In this document: positions 50,055 through 59,715 of the stretch, in pieces
Position numbering within the stretch: position 1 is the first letter of the stretch
Layout of the letters: each line of letters begins with the position of its first letter
Origin: an uncultured Bacilli bacterium
Lineage (GTDB): Bacteria; Bacillota_I; Bacilli_A; RF39; UBA660
Assembly: GCA_934130175.1 (NCBI GenBank)
Contig: CAKOXP010000009.1
Location: 1 to 60,313, forward strand
DNA: 60,313 bases
Reading direction: 5' to 3'
Notes under the pieces: model-generated
Told to the model about the DNA's origin: nothing
Seen by the model: only the letters and a program-made list of their open reading frames with translations
Databases searched by the model: none
Position numbers and translations under genes: made by a program

Positions 50055-52094
50055 ACTAGGTTGTTCAGACTCTTCTTCATCAGTTTTTTTTATTTCACAA
50101 ACACCGTCTATTTTTTCGTATCCATTTTTGCATACACAAGTTTTACCATCAGCACCAAGTTCTTCGTTAGTACCACATTCTATTTTAGTTTCACTATTGT
50201 CTGTGCTAGGCTTTTTATCAATATTATCATTAGTTTTATCTGTATTATTAGTAGTATCTTTTTCTACACATTTACCATTAACTTTTTCGTATCCCCATTT
50301 ACAAACACAACTGACTCCATCGGCACCAAATTCTTCATTTGTACCACATGTTTTATCAGAAGATGATGACTTTTTATTATCATCTTCATCTGCTGAATAT
50401 TTATATTTAGAAGCATTAAACGTTGATTTATATGGGCCATATCCAATGACTTTCTTTTCATATGGGTCATTGATAGAGAAAGTAAACTTTTTAGAAGCTT
50501 TATGATCAATTAACTCTAAGTTCATTTTCATAGCCTTAGTTATATCATCACGACTTAATGTATTTGGAACATAATCATATAAAACCATTCTCATTCTCTT
50601 ATCATATATCATTGCACTTTGGCCTTGTAAGTATAACTGATCGATACTTACAATATTAGATTTATCACTACTTAAACCAGTTTTTACAATATCTTTAGCG
50701 ATACTATAGAATGATAATATTTGTTTAGTAGTAAGATTCGTATCTAGGCTATTAGATACTGTATTAAATACATTTGTAAATTGATTAACACTATTTATTG
50801 ACTTTATTTTTTGTAACATAGCTTGAATTACTAATTGTTGATTTTGACCTCTACCAAAGTCTCCATTAACTAGTTGTTTTCTATTTCTTGAAAGAACTAG
50901 AGCGCCTTCACCATCAAGATGTTGCCAACCTTCTTTTATACAAACCTCTTCTCCACGACTAGAATCATCTGTACATAAGTCTTGTGGTACTTCTACATCA
51001 ATTCCACCTAAAGCATTTACTAAATTAACTAATCCTTTGAAGTTTATCTTTGCATAGTAATCTATGTTTACATCGAAGAAATCTTCAATTGTATTAATCA
51101 TACAGTCTGTACCATAAGCAGCAGCATGAGTAATTTTATTTTCATCTTTACTAGGCCAACAAGCAATAGGTACATAACTATCTCTTGGAATAGATAACAT
51201 AGTAGCATTTAATGTTTTAGGATTAAATGTAATAAGTATTAGTGAATCACCATTCGCAACAGCATTTTTAGTTAAGATTTCATCTGTAGAATCAATTCCC
51301 ATTAATAGAATAGTAAATGGTTCTTTAACTGATTTACCAGTTGACTCTGTTTCAGATTTTGATGTTTTTGATTTTAACATTTTTTTACTTTTACTGATTA
51401 TTTTCTTTGTTTCTGTACCAATATTTTCATATCCGGCAATACTACTATAAATGGAAGCATAATCACTTGATAAGAATATGGCGTCCAAATCCTTAGTATA
51501 TAAATCAGCTATCATTTCAGTGTAACTTTCATATTCAACAATATCATTTTCATCATGAAGTTTATTCTTTTTAATAATTTCTTGTGGGATTATATATCCT
51601 TCAGGTGATGTTTTATCTTTTAGTATTGCTATCTTATAATCTTTAACATCACTTATCTTAGAGGCTTTATTATCACTTAAAACAACTAAGCTAGAAGAAT
51701 AGGTAACAAATTTTTTATTAACACTGTCTAGTTTTCCGTAAACATAGAAAATCATATACCCAATTCCAAAACAAATACATGAATAGATTAATAAAAATAA
51801 GATAAATCCAATTTTTTTAGAGGGTTTCTTATTTTTTTTCTTCTTTTTTGGAGGTTTATTCTTCCAAATATTTCTTGTCTTAACTAAAGAAAATAAATCA
51901 ATAAGTCCAAGTACCCCAATAACTAAATATCTAATAAGATTTTCAATACCATCTAATAGTAATATATTATAAATTAAAAATCCACTAGCAAGTATAGATA
52001 TTATAAATAATATTAATACAATTATACTTGAGACCTTTCTTTTTTCTTTTTTGATAGTCTCATTACTATCTAATACTTCTATATCTTCATCCAT
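50049..52094 (-). CDS. LytR-CpsA-Psr (LCP) family protein with EGF-like C-terminal repeats
   Basis: LCP proteins transfer lipid-linked glycopolymers to peptidoglycan. The chain of about 681 aa has four hydrophobic segments (within about 20-145), a periplasmic-binding-like stretch (about 145-235), the LCP catalytic domain (about 260-520: LLMGIDSTD, LSIPRDSYVP and LSRNRKQLVNGDFGRGQNQ with its Arg residues) and a linker. Two EGF-like Cys repeats follow (CGTNEEFGADG... and CGTNEELGADG..., each ending G-Y-E-K...C). The start is the ATG at 52094 after GGAGGATAAATTT, rather than the TTG inside the SD. Confidence 0.88.
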   Translation of the reverse strand: MDEDIEVLDSNETIKKEKRKVSSIIVLILFIISILASGFLIYNILLLDGIENLIRYLVIGVLGLIDLFSLVKTRNIWKNKPPKKKKKNKKPSKKIGFILFLLIYSCICFGIGYMIFYVYGKLDSVNKKFVTYSSSLVVLSDNKASKISDVKDYKIAILKDKTSPEGYIIPQEIIKKNKLHDENDIVEYESYTEMIADLYTKDLDAIFLSSDYASIYSSIAGYENIGTETKKIISKSKKMLKSKTSKSETESTGKSVKEPFTILLMGIDSTDEILTKNAVANGDSLILITFNPKTLNATMLSIPRDSYVPIACWPSKDENKITHAAAYGTDCMINTIEDFFDVNIDYYAKINFKGLVNLVNALGGIDVEVPQDLCTDDSSRGEEVCIKEGWQHLDGEGALVLSRNRKQLVNGDFGRGQNQQLVIQAMLQKIKSINSVNQFTNVFNTVSNSLDTNLTTKQILSFYSIAKDIVKTGLSSDKSNIVSIDQLYLQGQSAMIYDKRMRMVLYDYVPNTLSRDDITKAMKMNLELIDHKASKKFTFSINDPYEKKVIGYGPYKSTFNASKYKYSADEDDNKKSSSSDKTCGTNEEFGADGVSCVCKWGYEKVNGKCVEKDTTNNTDKTNDNIDKKPSTDNSETKIECGTNEELGADGKTCVCKNGYEKIDGVCEIKKTDEEESEQPSE

Positions 52095-52109
52095 AAATTT
52101 ATCCTCCAA

Positions 52110-52285
52110 TATTCTTTTTGATAACTATTTAACATTATACAAAAAAAAAAGGTTTTTTTCAACCTTTTAACTGATATTTTATCAGTGTAAATTATATGTA
52201 AACAACTATCAAACTTTACTGTAAATAAAGATTTTTAAAACTATTATTGATATAATATAGATAAGTAAAATGAGGAGTTGGTAGT
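52110..52285. promoter_or_regulatory. Divergent intergenic region with two hairpins
   Basis: The spacer between the divergent LCP and glucosaminidase genes holds AAAAAGGTT/AACCTTTT (52146-52168) and CTGATA/TATCAG (52172-52186). Near the right end a TATAAT (52251-52256) lies about 30 bases before the glucosaminidase ATG. The hairpins are too far from coding ends to be ordinary terminators. Confidence 0.4.
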
Positions 52286-55200
52286 ATGAATAAAAAGTTA
52301 TTTTACATTATTTTTATTTCATTTAGTCTTTTAGTTGTACCTAAAGATGTTTTGGCAACTTCTTATGATAATAGACATGTCTGTAAAAACTTTGAGTTAG
52401 CTGGTGCTCACACTGATGGAACTATTGCTCATGTTTCATGTTATGATAATTATGACAGTGCTAAAGATGCTATGAATAGAAATGGGGCAAGTGATTTAAT
52501 TATTATTGATGAAAGATCTACTCCTAAAATAGTAGATGCTATGTATGCTTTAGTAGATTTAACTGTTAATGGTCTAACTTACTTTTATGAATCTCCAACA
52601 TTAAATACAAGACAATATATGGCAATTAATACAAGTCCTTCATATGGTGGAAGCGATGCTGCTTTTATAGAAGTGAATCCATCAAACTTTGCTGCCAAAG
52701 TAAAGATAGCTAATTTTACGGGATGGATATCAAAAGATTCTTATGAAATAGTTCCTCTTAATTTTGTAAAATCAAGTAGTAGTTATACTATAACTAGTGA
52801 AGGTATAAGACATAATTATATTAAGAATATTCAAGAATACTCATCTCTTGGTGGAAGAACAATAGGACCTAAACCAGATATGTTAGGAAATGGTACTTAT
52901 TTTAGTTATGATGGACATTATTTTTATACATCATTATTAAATATGTTAAAAGATTATAAAAATGGTAATTATAATAGTTCTGTTAATAAAAATAATCCTT
53001 ACTATAACTATTATATGTATTTATCAAATCACTCTAAAACAACTTATTCATCAGTTAATATAGATGAATATACTAAAGCTTTAGGTTATTCTATGAATGT
53101 TTATGGAGATAAAGCTAAATCTGGTTCTTCTAGGTTATATGGTATGGGTACATTTTTCTATAACTCTCAACAAAAATATGGAGTTAATGCCGTTCTTTCA
53201 TATAGTTTGAGTCGTAATGAAACAGGAAATGGTACAAGTAATTTAGCTGTAAATAAGAATAATGGTTTTGGATTAAATGCAGTTGATTCAAATCCTTATA
53301 ATGCCGCTAATTATTATGCTAGTTTTGCTTCTAGTATTTATGGATATGCCTCTAAATGGAATTCATATGGATATAGTTATGCTACTGATTGGAAATATTT
53401 TGGACCAGCTTTTGGTGATAAATATAATGGAATGAATGTTAAGTATGCAACTGATGCTTATTGGAGTGAGAAGATGGCATCTAACTATTATAATTTAGAT
53501 AAATATTTTGGTCTTAATGATTATAATTATTATCAATTAGGGGTTGTTAATAAACCAACAACAGCGTATTTTGAGGCAAATACTAATTCTAAGGCAATAT
53601 ATACTTATCCAGAAGAAGAAGATCAAGTATTGATTGTTGGTAGTGTCGGAAACTTTTATAAAGTTATGAGTGATATGAATATTGATAGTAATGGTAATTT
53701 AGTAGGAAGTAAAACAGACTATACTAAAGCTTATAATTGGAATACAAGTTATGTTTATGTTTCAAAAAGCGATATTAAACTTATTAATAAAGGTAAAAAT
53801 GGATATATTTCTCCAGAAAGTGTTACTAATTATCAAGATCATAATTATAGCTATGACTTATATATTGAAAATACTATTTTAAAACCAAAAGTTGCAAAAG
53901 TTCTTCAAGATACATCATATTTTAGTGATTCAGCTCTAACTTCTAAAACTGGTAAAAAAGTTTTAAAAGATAAAGTAGTAATGGTTTACACAGCAGCTTA
54001 TAATGAATCTAATCAGGTAGTTGCTTATTTAATAACAAGTGATTACTTATATGATCAAAAAAGTTGGGTACCATCTTCAGCTATTAGTTTTATAAGTAGT
54101 GATTATGGAATGCAGACAGTCAACTTAGAAGGTCAATACGAATGGGTTTGTAGTAGTCCTATAGATGAGGAAAGATATAAAATAGGTGGTCAATATACTA
54201 ATTCATATTTCCCAATCGTTGGTGAAGAAGGAAATTGGTATAAAGTTCCAGTAAGTCTAGATACTAATAATAATTCAATAGGATATATCTTAAAATCTGA
54301 AAAGAACGCTTATATTACTAAATATAATTATAAAGCTTCTAATCAAGCTCCAGTAATTACTGCTTCTAATCAACAAATAAAGCAAAATCAAGTTATAAAT
54401 TTAAAAGATTATGTAAAAGCAGTTGATGAAGAAGATAAAGACATAACTTATAAAGTAGTAATAAGTGGCGAAGTTAATACTAAAAATCCAGGTAAATATG
54501 AAATTGTTTATACTGTTACAGATAGTGGTAATTTGACTGTTTCTAAAAAAGTTATATTTGAAGTAATAGAAGATAAAGTACCAGTTATTGAAGCAAGTGA
54601 TAAAGAAGTAAGATTAAACGCTAAGTTCAACGAAAAACAAGGTGTTAAAGCAATTGATACTGAAGATGGAGATATCACAGATAAAATTAAAGTTATTGAA
54701 AATAATGTTGATACTACAAAAGTAGGCGAATATAAAGTAATTTATCAAGTAACAGATAGTTTTAATCATACTGTTACTAAAGAAATTAAAGTTTCTGTTG
54801 TAGATAAACCATTAGAAGAAAAACAAGGGTTATATTATTTCAATTACTTGAAAGTAGTTAATAAAAAGTTAGAAATTAAAGGATATCATGCTATCAAGGG
54901 TATAAATAATGATAAAGATACATCACTAACTTATAAGATTGTATTTGTAAACTTAGATACTAAAGAAGAATATACTAATAGTTTAGAAAGAATAATGGAT
55001 AAAAATGAATTTGAAAGACCAGTTTATTCAACAGATAATTATGACTATACTTATTCTTGGTTCAAAGGAAATATTGATATCAATAATCTTCCTGATGGTG
55101 ATTATCAAGCATATATTGTAACAGAAAGTGATACTTACTTTGCTAAAACAATTATCAGTAATAAAGTTTTAAAAGAACAAGTCGCAACATATAAAGATAA

Positions 55201-55744
55201 AAAATATTTAACTACTAGAAATAATTATCGTGATAGTAAAGTACCTCTAGAATTTATTATTAGAAAAGAAAATATTGGTGAAAAATCAGCAACTAGTACT
55301 TATAATCAATATAATCAGTACCGAATCTTTAATTTTGAAAATAATAAGTTAAGAATTATGGGAACATCATATTCTTTAGGTATGAATCTAGCAAAAGATG
55401 TTAAAGTAGAAAGAAAAATAGTCTTTGAAAACACTAAGACTTACAAAAAATATACCTATGATGCTTCTAGTATTACAAATGGTTTATATAAGGTTGGTAC
55501 TACTTTAAATGATAATCTTGATAAAACAAGAGCTTGGTTTGATACCAGTATGGATTTAAGTAATCTTGAAAGAGGAGTTTATGCAATTTATATAACAACT
55601 TCATCTAATATAAGTGATTATGGTGAATTAACAGAATTATTGTTTAGATCTTTAGATGATGTTAAATTAACTACTAATGACAAGAGTTATTCATTTAGAA
55701 TTAATAAAGACTTAAGATATAGAATTGAATTAATTATAGAATAA
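52286..55744 (+). CDS. Secreted glucosaminidase-domain wall hydrolase with Ig-like domains
   Basis: The 1152-aa secreted protein has a signal peptide (cleaved after VLA, about residue 24). An N-terminal part has SH3-like features, and an N-acetylglucosaminidase domain (about 265-400) contains YGVNAVLSYSLSRNETG with the likely catalytic E312. SH3-like repeats (about 420-690) and two DUF5011-like Ig modules follow (about 692-765 and 768-845), then a C-terminal region of about 300 residues in two similar halves (YYFNYLKVVNKKLEIKGY; YRIFNFENNKLRIMGTSY). It would cut glycan strands during growth or separation. Terminator downstream. Confidence 0.85.
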   Translation: MNKKLFYIIFISFSLLVVPKDVLATSYDNRHVCKNFELAGAHTDGTIAHVSCYDNYDSAKDAMNRNGASDLIIIDERSTPKIVDAMYALVDLTVNGLTYFYESPTLNTRQYMAINTSPSYGGSDAAFIEVNPSNFAAKVKIANFTGWISKDSYEIVPLNFVKSSSSYTITSEGIRHNYIKNIQEYSSLGGRTIGPKPDMLGNGTYFSYDGHYFYTSLLNMLKDYKNGNYNSSVNKNNPYYNYYMYLSNHSKTTYSSVNIDEYTKALGYSMNVYGDKAKSGSSRLYGMGTFFYNSQQKYGVNAVLSYSLSRNETGNGTSNLAVNKNNGFGLNAVDSNPYNAANYYASFASSIYGYASKWNSYGYSYATDWKYFGPAFGDKYNGMNVKYATDAYWSEKMASNYYNLDKYFGLNDYNYYQLGVVNKPTTAYFEANTNSKAIYTYPEEEDQVLIVGSVGNFYKVMSDMNIDSNGNLVGSKTDYTKAYNWNTSYVYVSKSDIKLINKGKNGYISPESVTNYQDHNYSYDLYIENTILKPKVAKVLQDTSYFSDSALTSKTGKKVLKDKVVMVYTAAYNESNQVVAYLITSDYLYDQKSWVPSSAISFISSDYGMQTVNLEGQYEWVCSSPIDEERYKIGGQYTNSYFPIVGEEGNWYKVPVSLDTNNNSIGYILKSEKNAYITKYNYKASNQAPVITASNQQIKQNQVINLKDYVKAVDEEDKDITYKVVISGEVNTKNPGKYEIVYTVTDSGNLTVSKKVIFEVIEDKVPVIEASDKEVRLNAKFNEKQGVKAIDTEDGDITDKIKVIENNVDTTKVGEYKVIYQVTDSFNHTVTKEIKVSVVDKPLEEKQGLYYFNYLKVVNKKLEIKGYHAIKGINNDKDTSLTYKIVFVNLDTKEEYTNSLERIMDKNEFERPVYSTDNYDYTYSWFKGNIDINNLPDGDYQAYIVTESDTYFAKTIISNKVLKEQVATYKDKKYLTTRNNYRDSKVPLEFIIRKENIGEKSATSTYNQYNQYRIFNFENNKLRIMGTSYSLGMNLAKDVKVERKIVFENTKTYKKYTYDASSITNGLYKVGTTLNDNLDKTRAWFDTSMDLSNLERGVYAIYITTSSNISDYGELTELLFRSLDDVKLTTNDKSYSFRINKDLRYRIELIIE

Positions 55745-55769
55745 AGAATCATTTAATGGTTCTTTTTCT
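55743..55769 (+). terminator. Rho-independent terminator
   Basis: AAAGAATCAT and ATGGTTCTTT form a 10-bp stem with one wobble, followed by TTCT. Confidence 0.75.
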
Positions 55770-55837
55770 AATTGTTAAATAACTCTTTACTAATGAATAT
55801 CAATATTTTATAATACAATTAAATAGGAGGTATACGT

Positions 55838-58015
55838 ATGAATAAATTTATAACTAAGTTTAAGATTGCTAGTATAATAAACTTTATATTAGGACTTATC
55901 TTTATTAGCATGATACCAGGATATAGCGCTATTTTAATAGTAGCTGGTATAATTCTTTTATATTTAGCAAATCTAGATATTAATAGTTTAAATAAGTCTA
56001 AGGGATTTATTATTGCGATAGGAATTATTTTAATTTTTACAAACTTTTTAGCAGGTATCTTTGTTTTAATAGGGTATGATAATTTAATGACTTATTTAAA
56101 AGAAAATAAGGAAGAATTAATTTCCTCGGAAAAAGAAAAGGTAGATAAAGAAGTTAAAAGAATAGATATACTTTTAAAACTTGGTGCTTTAATGATTGTT
56201 ATTTCTGAAGTTTTAGTTGCTACTACTAGTTGGAATGAAGTATCTAATTTGGTAAAGGTAATAATGCTTTTGTTACTTGGAACTTTATTTATAGGATTAT
56301 CTATTTTTTCAGCTAAAAAGTTAAAAATAAGAAAAACAACTATTACTTATTGGTTACTAGGATTATCATTTTATTTATTTACTTTTGTAGCTGTATGTAA
56401 TTTTGAGTTATTTGGACCCTTATTTACATATGATGGAGTTCTTGCTGACTTAGCTTATTTTATAACTTATTTATTAGCGACAATATTTATATATATTACA
56501 CACTTAAAGTTTGATATTAGAAATTTACTTTATTTTGTTTACTTAGGTATTTATATATCTTTATATTATTTTATAAACTATCTAGGAATAGATTACATAA
56601 TTAATATTATTACTTTAACTTGTGTTAGTTTAATTGCTAATTTAATAACTTTAAAGAAAGATAAAAAAGATTGTTTGAAATATACTTCAAAGATAGTATC
56701 TTACTTTATGGTTTATATGATTATTAGAAGATATAATTTAGAAAATTCTTTCTATATTTTTATAGGTTGTCTTTTAAATATTGTTAACTTATTAGTTGTT
56801 TCTTTAAAAAATGATGATATTGTTGATAATGTTTTAGTAAATATATTTACTTATATTTGTATATTCTTAGGAGTAAATAAATTAGGATTAGATAGTTATG
56901 ATACTATTTTATATACAGGATTGTTTTCTCTATATTCAATTTATAATAATTATTTAGGAAAAAGTAATGTACTTACAGCAATTAATCAAATAATTTATTT
57001 AATAGGAATAATTTGTTTCTATGTAAGAGCAGTATTTGGTAGTGATATTGAACTGTTAGTAGTACCAAGTATTTGTTTACTAACCAATGTTATTAATAAT
57101 TTGAAATATTTAAAGAAGAATAGTAAGAGTATTAGTTATTATCTAGGATTTATTCCACTTACTTTAGTAAGTTGTTCAGTAATGTATTTAGTTAATAAAC
57201 ATTATATTAGTATCAGCTTTATGATGGCTGTTTCAATTATTTCTTTGTTATATGCATTTATTTATACTATATTTAGGAATAAGAAAAAAGAAGAGTATAA
57301 AGTTCTATTCTTAATAAGTGTCATTTTTAATACAATTTGTATGTTTGGATGTAAAGAATTCATTCCAAATATTTTAGTAGTACTAAGTTCTTTATATTTA
57401 TTTATTAGATTATATAAAGATGATTTAGGTCTAAAGATTCTTACATATATATTGTTGATTACTAATATTTATATCTTTAGTAGTAATTTAGGACTAAATT
57501 CTTTATTAAGTAATTTGATAACTTTAGGTATATATCTATTATTTATGTTAATTGTTAGAAAGGATAAAGCCTTAGAGTTAATTTCTAATATTTTCGCAAT
57601 AGTCCCAATTTATAGTATAGCTGATTATTATTTCTATGATGCTCAGATTAATACTATAATTGAAAGTATTTTAGACTTTTATATATTATATTTAATATTA
57701 AAATATTTTTGTAAAAGCGAATCTTCAAAAAGAATTGTTTCTTTAATTGGAATTATCCTTATAGTAGGAACTGCTATTTCTACAACTGGAATTTATGTTG
57801 GTATTTATATAGGAATTGTTGCTCTTATTTTAATCCTTATAGGAATATTCAGTAAAAACTATAAAATTATGACTACAGTTGGAATTATTGTTACTATTAT
57901 TAATATTTTATATCAATTAAATTATCTATGGGGAACAATACCATTCTGGCTATATTTATTACTTGGTGGATTAGTTCTAATCGGATTAGTAACTTATAAA
58001 GAGTTAAAAAAGTAA
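55838..58015 (+). CDS. Large multi-pass membrane protein, hypothetical
   Basis: The 725-aa protein is almost entirely hydrophobic, with roughly 20 or more predicted helices. Only short charged loops occur, the longest around residues 87-110 (KENKEELISSEKEKVDKEVK). The helix-rich, motif-poor layout recalls DUF2157/DUF2339-type proteins, but I cannot confirm a family. The AGGAGGT SD precedes the ATG. It may act in polymer export or envelope sensing by context; this is speculation. Confidence 0.7.
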   Translation: MNKFITKFKIASIINFILGLIFISMIPGYSAILIVAGIILLYLANLDINSLNKSKGFIIAIGIILIFTNFLAGIFVLIGYDNLMTYLKENKEELISSEKEKVDKEVKRIDILLKLGALMIVISEVLVATTSWNEVSNLVKVIMLLLLGTLFIGLSIFSAKKLKIRKTTITYWLLGLSFYLFTFVAVCNFELFGPLFTYDGVLADLAYFITYLLATIFIYITHLKFDIRNLLYFVYLGIYISLYYFINYLGIDYIINIITLTCVSLIANLITLKKDKKDCLKYTSKIVSYFMVYMIIRRYNLENSFYIFIGCLLNIVNLLVVSLKNDDIVDNVLVNIFTYICIFLGVNKLGLDSYDTILYTGLFSLYSIYNNYLGKSNVLTAINQIIYLIGIICFYVRAVFGSDIELLVVPSICLLTNVINNLKYLKKNSKSISYYLGFIPLTLVSCSVMYLVNKHYISISFMMAVSIISLLYAFIYTIFRNKKKEEYKVLFLISVIFNTICMFGCKEFIPNILVVLSSLYLFIRLYKDDLGLKILTYILLITNIYIFSSNLGLNSLLSNLITLGIYLLFMLIVRKDKALELISNIFAIVPIYSIADYYFYDAQINTIIESILDFYILYLILKYFCKSESSKRIVSLIGIILIVGTAISTTGIYVGIYIGIVALILILIGIFSKNYKIMTTVGIIVTIINILYQLNYLWGTIPFWLYLLLGGLVLIGLVTYKELKK

Positions 58016-58076
58016 ATTTTTAGATATTTTTACTTTTTTCTTTTGTCGTCAAGTAAATAATTGAAATTGAAAATAA

Positions 58077-58106
58077 TTGACTAATAATAAAAAATTAGTG
58101 TATTCT
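58077..58106 (+). promoter_or_regulatory. Probable sigma-A promoter
   Basis: TTGACT, an 18-base spacer and TATTCT lie 23 bases before the start of the third SipW-type gene. Confidence 0.5.
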
Positions 58107-58128
58107 AATACTAGAGGAAGTGTAAAAT

Positions 58129-59523
58129 ATGGAAGAAAAGAAAAAAATAGGAAATGCAAAACTTTTAGTAATAGCTCTTGTAATAACATTAGCTGTAGTA
58201 CTAGGAACAACATATGCCTGGTTAAGACTAACAAAAAATTCAGATATAGTAAATAAAATAACAGCAGGAAACTTAGAATTAACGTTGGATGATACAACAA
58301 GCGAAGAAATAAAATTAATAAAAGCAATTCCAATGAGTTATCAACAAGGAATAAAAACAGAAGAGTATACATTTACATTAACAAATAAAAGTAGTACAAG
58401 TAGTTATACTTTATCATTAAAAGATCTAGATACTTATACAAATGATAATAATGAAGAAGTAGCAATAACAGATGCAGATAGATTAGCTGATTCTAAAGTA
58501 AGATATATTTTATTAAAAGATGGAGAAGAAGCAACTGCAGCAAAATCAAAAATATTAACAGATAGAGTAATAGACTCAGGAACAATTGAAAAAGGCAAAA
58601 CTATTACTTATAGTCTAAGAATTTGGATAGATTCAAAAGCAGGAGATAATAATACAGAAGAAGAAATAATGGGAAAAGTATTTAATGCACAACTTAGTTT
58701 AGAAGCTACTCAAGCAGTAACACCAACAAAAACAGCAGTATGTAAAAGAGCAACAACACTTCATACAGAGATTTGTTCAAATGCTGATACATCTAATTAT
58801 TGTTTAGCAGATGGATATGCCTTAAATGATACAATAACATACGGTAGTCTTGGAACAAAAGGAGTTTTAACAACAGGAGATGCCTTTGACTGTGATGTCA
58901 ATGGAGATGGAGTATATAATCCTGAAACTGAAAGATTTTACTATGTATCAGATATAACAAACGGAGTTACAATAGATAATAATACAGCGGTACTTATATA
59001 TTATAATAATGTAAGTGGAGGAGTAGCATCCAATTCAACTGCATATGCATATGATGAAAGTGGAACTAACAATAATGGCCCAGTAACAGCATTAGCTCAA
59101 TTACCAACAACAAGCCAATGGAAAAATGTAAGTTTAACAAACACAACAAGAGCAATCACAAATCAAAATGGTGGAAATACAACAGGTGCAGGAAATCTTC
59201 CAACAACATTTAGTTATGAAGGATATGCAGCAAGACTATTAACTGCTCAAGAAGTAAGTGCTGGTTGTGGCTTTACAGTAGGAAGCCAAACAAAAGGAGA
59301 ATTAAGTGCAAAATGTAAATATTTCATGGAAAATACAAAGTACTCATCAAGTGGTTTAGAAACGTATGGAGGATGGCTAGAATCACCTAATTTATCTAGC
59401 TCTAACATCATTTGGTACATATATAGTCAAACTCGTTCTGTAGATACCGGTCTTGTTACTAATACTAATAGTCGTGGTGTCCGACCTGTAATTGAAGTTG
59501 CTAAAACAGATATAGAATATTAA
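58129..59523 (+). CDS. SipW-type secreted protein with TasA-like and C-terminal lectin-like/DUF6273-like domain
   Basis: The 464-aa protein has a hydrophobic N-terminus ending GTTYAWL (SipW type, about 10-28) and a TasA/camelysin-like domain (about 29-195). A C-terminal domain (about 205-464) has several Cys and the end pattern GGWLESP...GVRPVIEV, typical of DUF6273 and similar to C-type-lectin-fold tails. No wall anchor is present. Codons are A-ended up to about 59,385 and then become T-ended (CGT, GGT, GTT, ACT) for the last 45 codons, suggesting a mosaic 3' end. Confidence 0.75.
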   Translation: MEEKKKIGNAKLLVIALVITLAVVLGTTYAWLRLTKNSDIVNKITAGNLELTLDDTTSEEIKLIKAIPMSYQQGIKTEEYTFTLTNKSSTSSYTLSLKDLDTYTNDNNEEVAITDADRLADSKVRYILLKDGEEATAAKSKILTDRVIDSGTIEKGKTITYSLRIWIDSKAGDNNTEEEIMGKVFNAQLSLEATQAVTPTKTAVCKRATTLHTEICSNADTSNYCLADGYALNDTITYGSLGTKGVLTTGDAFDCDVNGDGVYNPETERFYYVSDITNGVTIDNNTAVLIYYNNVSGGVASNSTAYAYDESGTNNNGPVTALAQLPTTSQWKNVSLTNTTRAITNQNGGNTTGAGNLPTTFSYEGYAARLLTAQEVSAGCGFTVGSQTKGELSAKCKYFMENTKYSSSGLETYGGWLESPNLSSSNIIWYIYSQTRSVDTGLVTNTNSRGVRPVIEVAKTDIEY

Positions 59524-59595
59524 TGTCTAAAAAACTAAATTTAGGTGAAACTTACATATTTCATCAAATTATAAATATCAATTATAAAAATTACT

Positions 59596-59634
59596 AAAGG
59601 GAAAAATTAAAATTAGTTAGTTTTTCTCTTTTTA
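59596..59634 (+). terminator. Rho-independent terminator
   Basis: AAAGGGAAAAA and TTTTTCTCTTT form an 11-bp stem with one wobble, followed by a T-rich tail. Confidence 0.65.
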
Positions 59635-59715
59635 ATTTGTAAAAATGGTCATTTGCTAAATATTTTTACTTGTGATAAGTTCTTTCTACTTGCAAGTAAA
59701 ATAATTTAGAAAGAA

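Noticed and set aside
50061..50505. Plus-strand frames opposite the LCP gene
   Set aside because: They are shadows of the minus-strand LCP gene, whose domains are well recognised.
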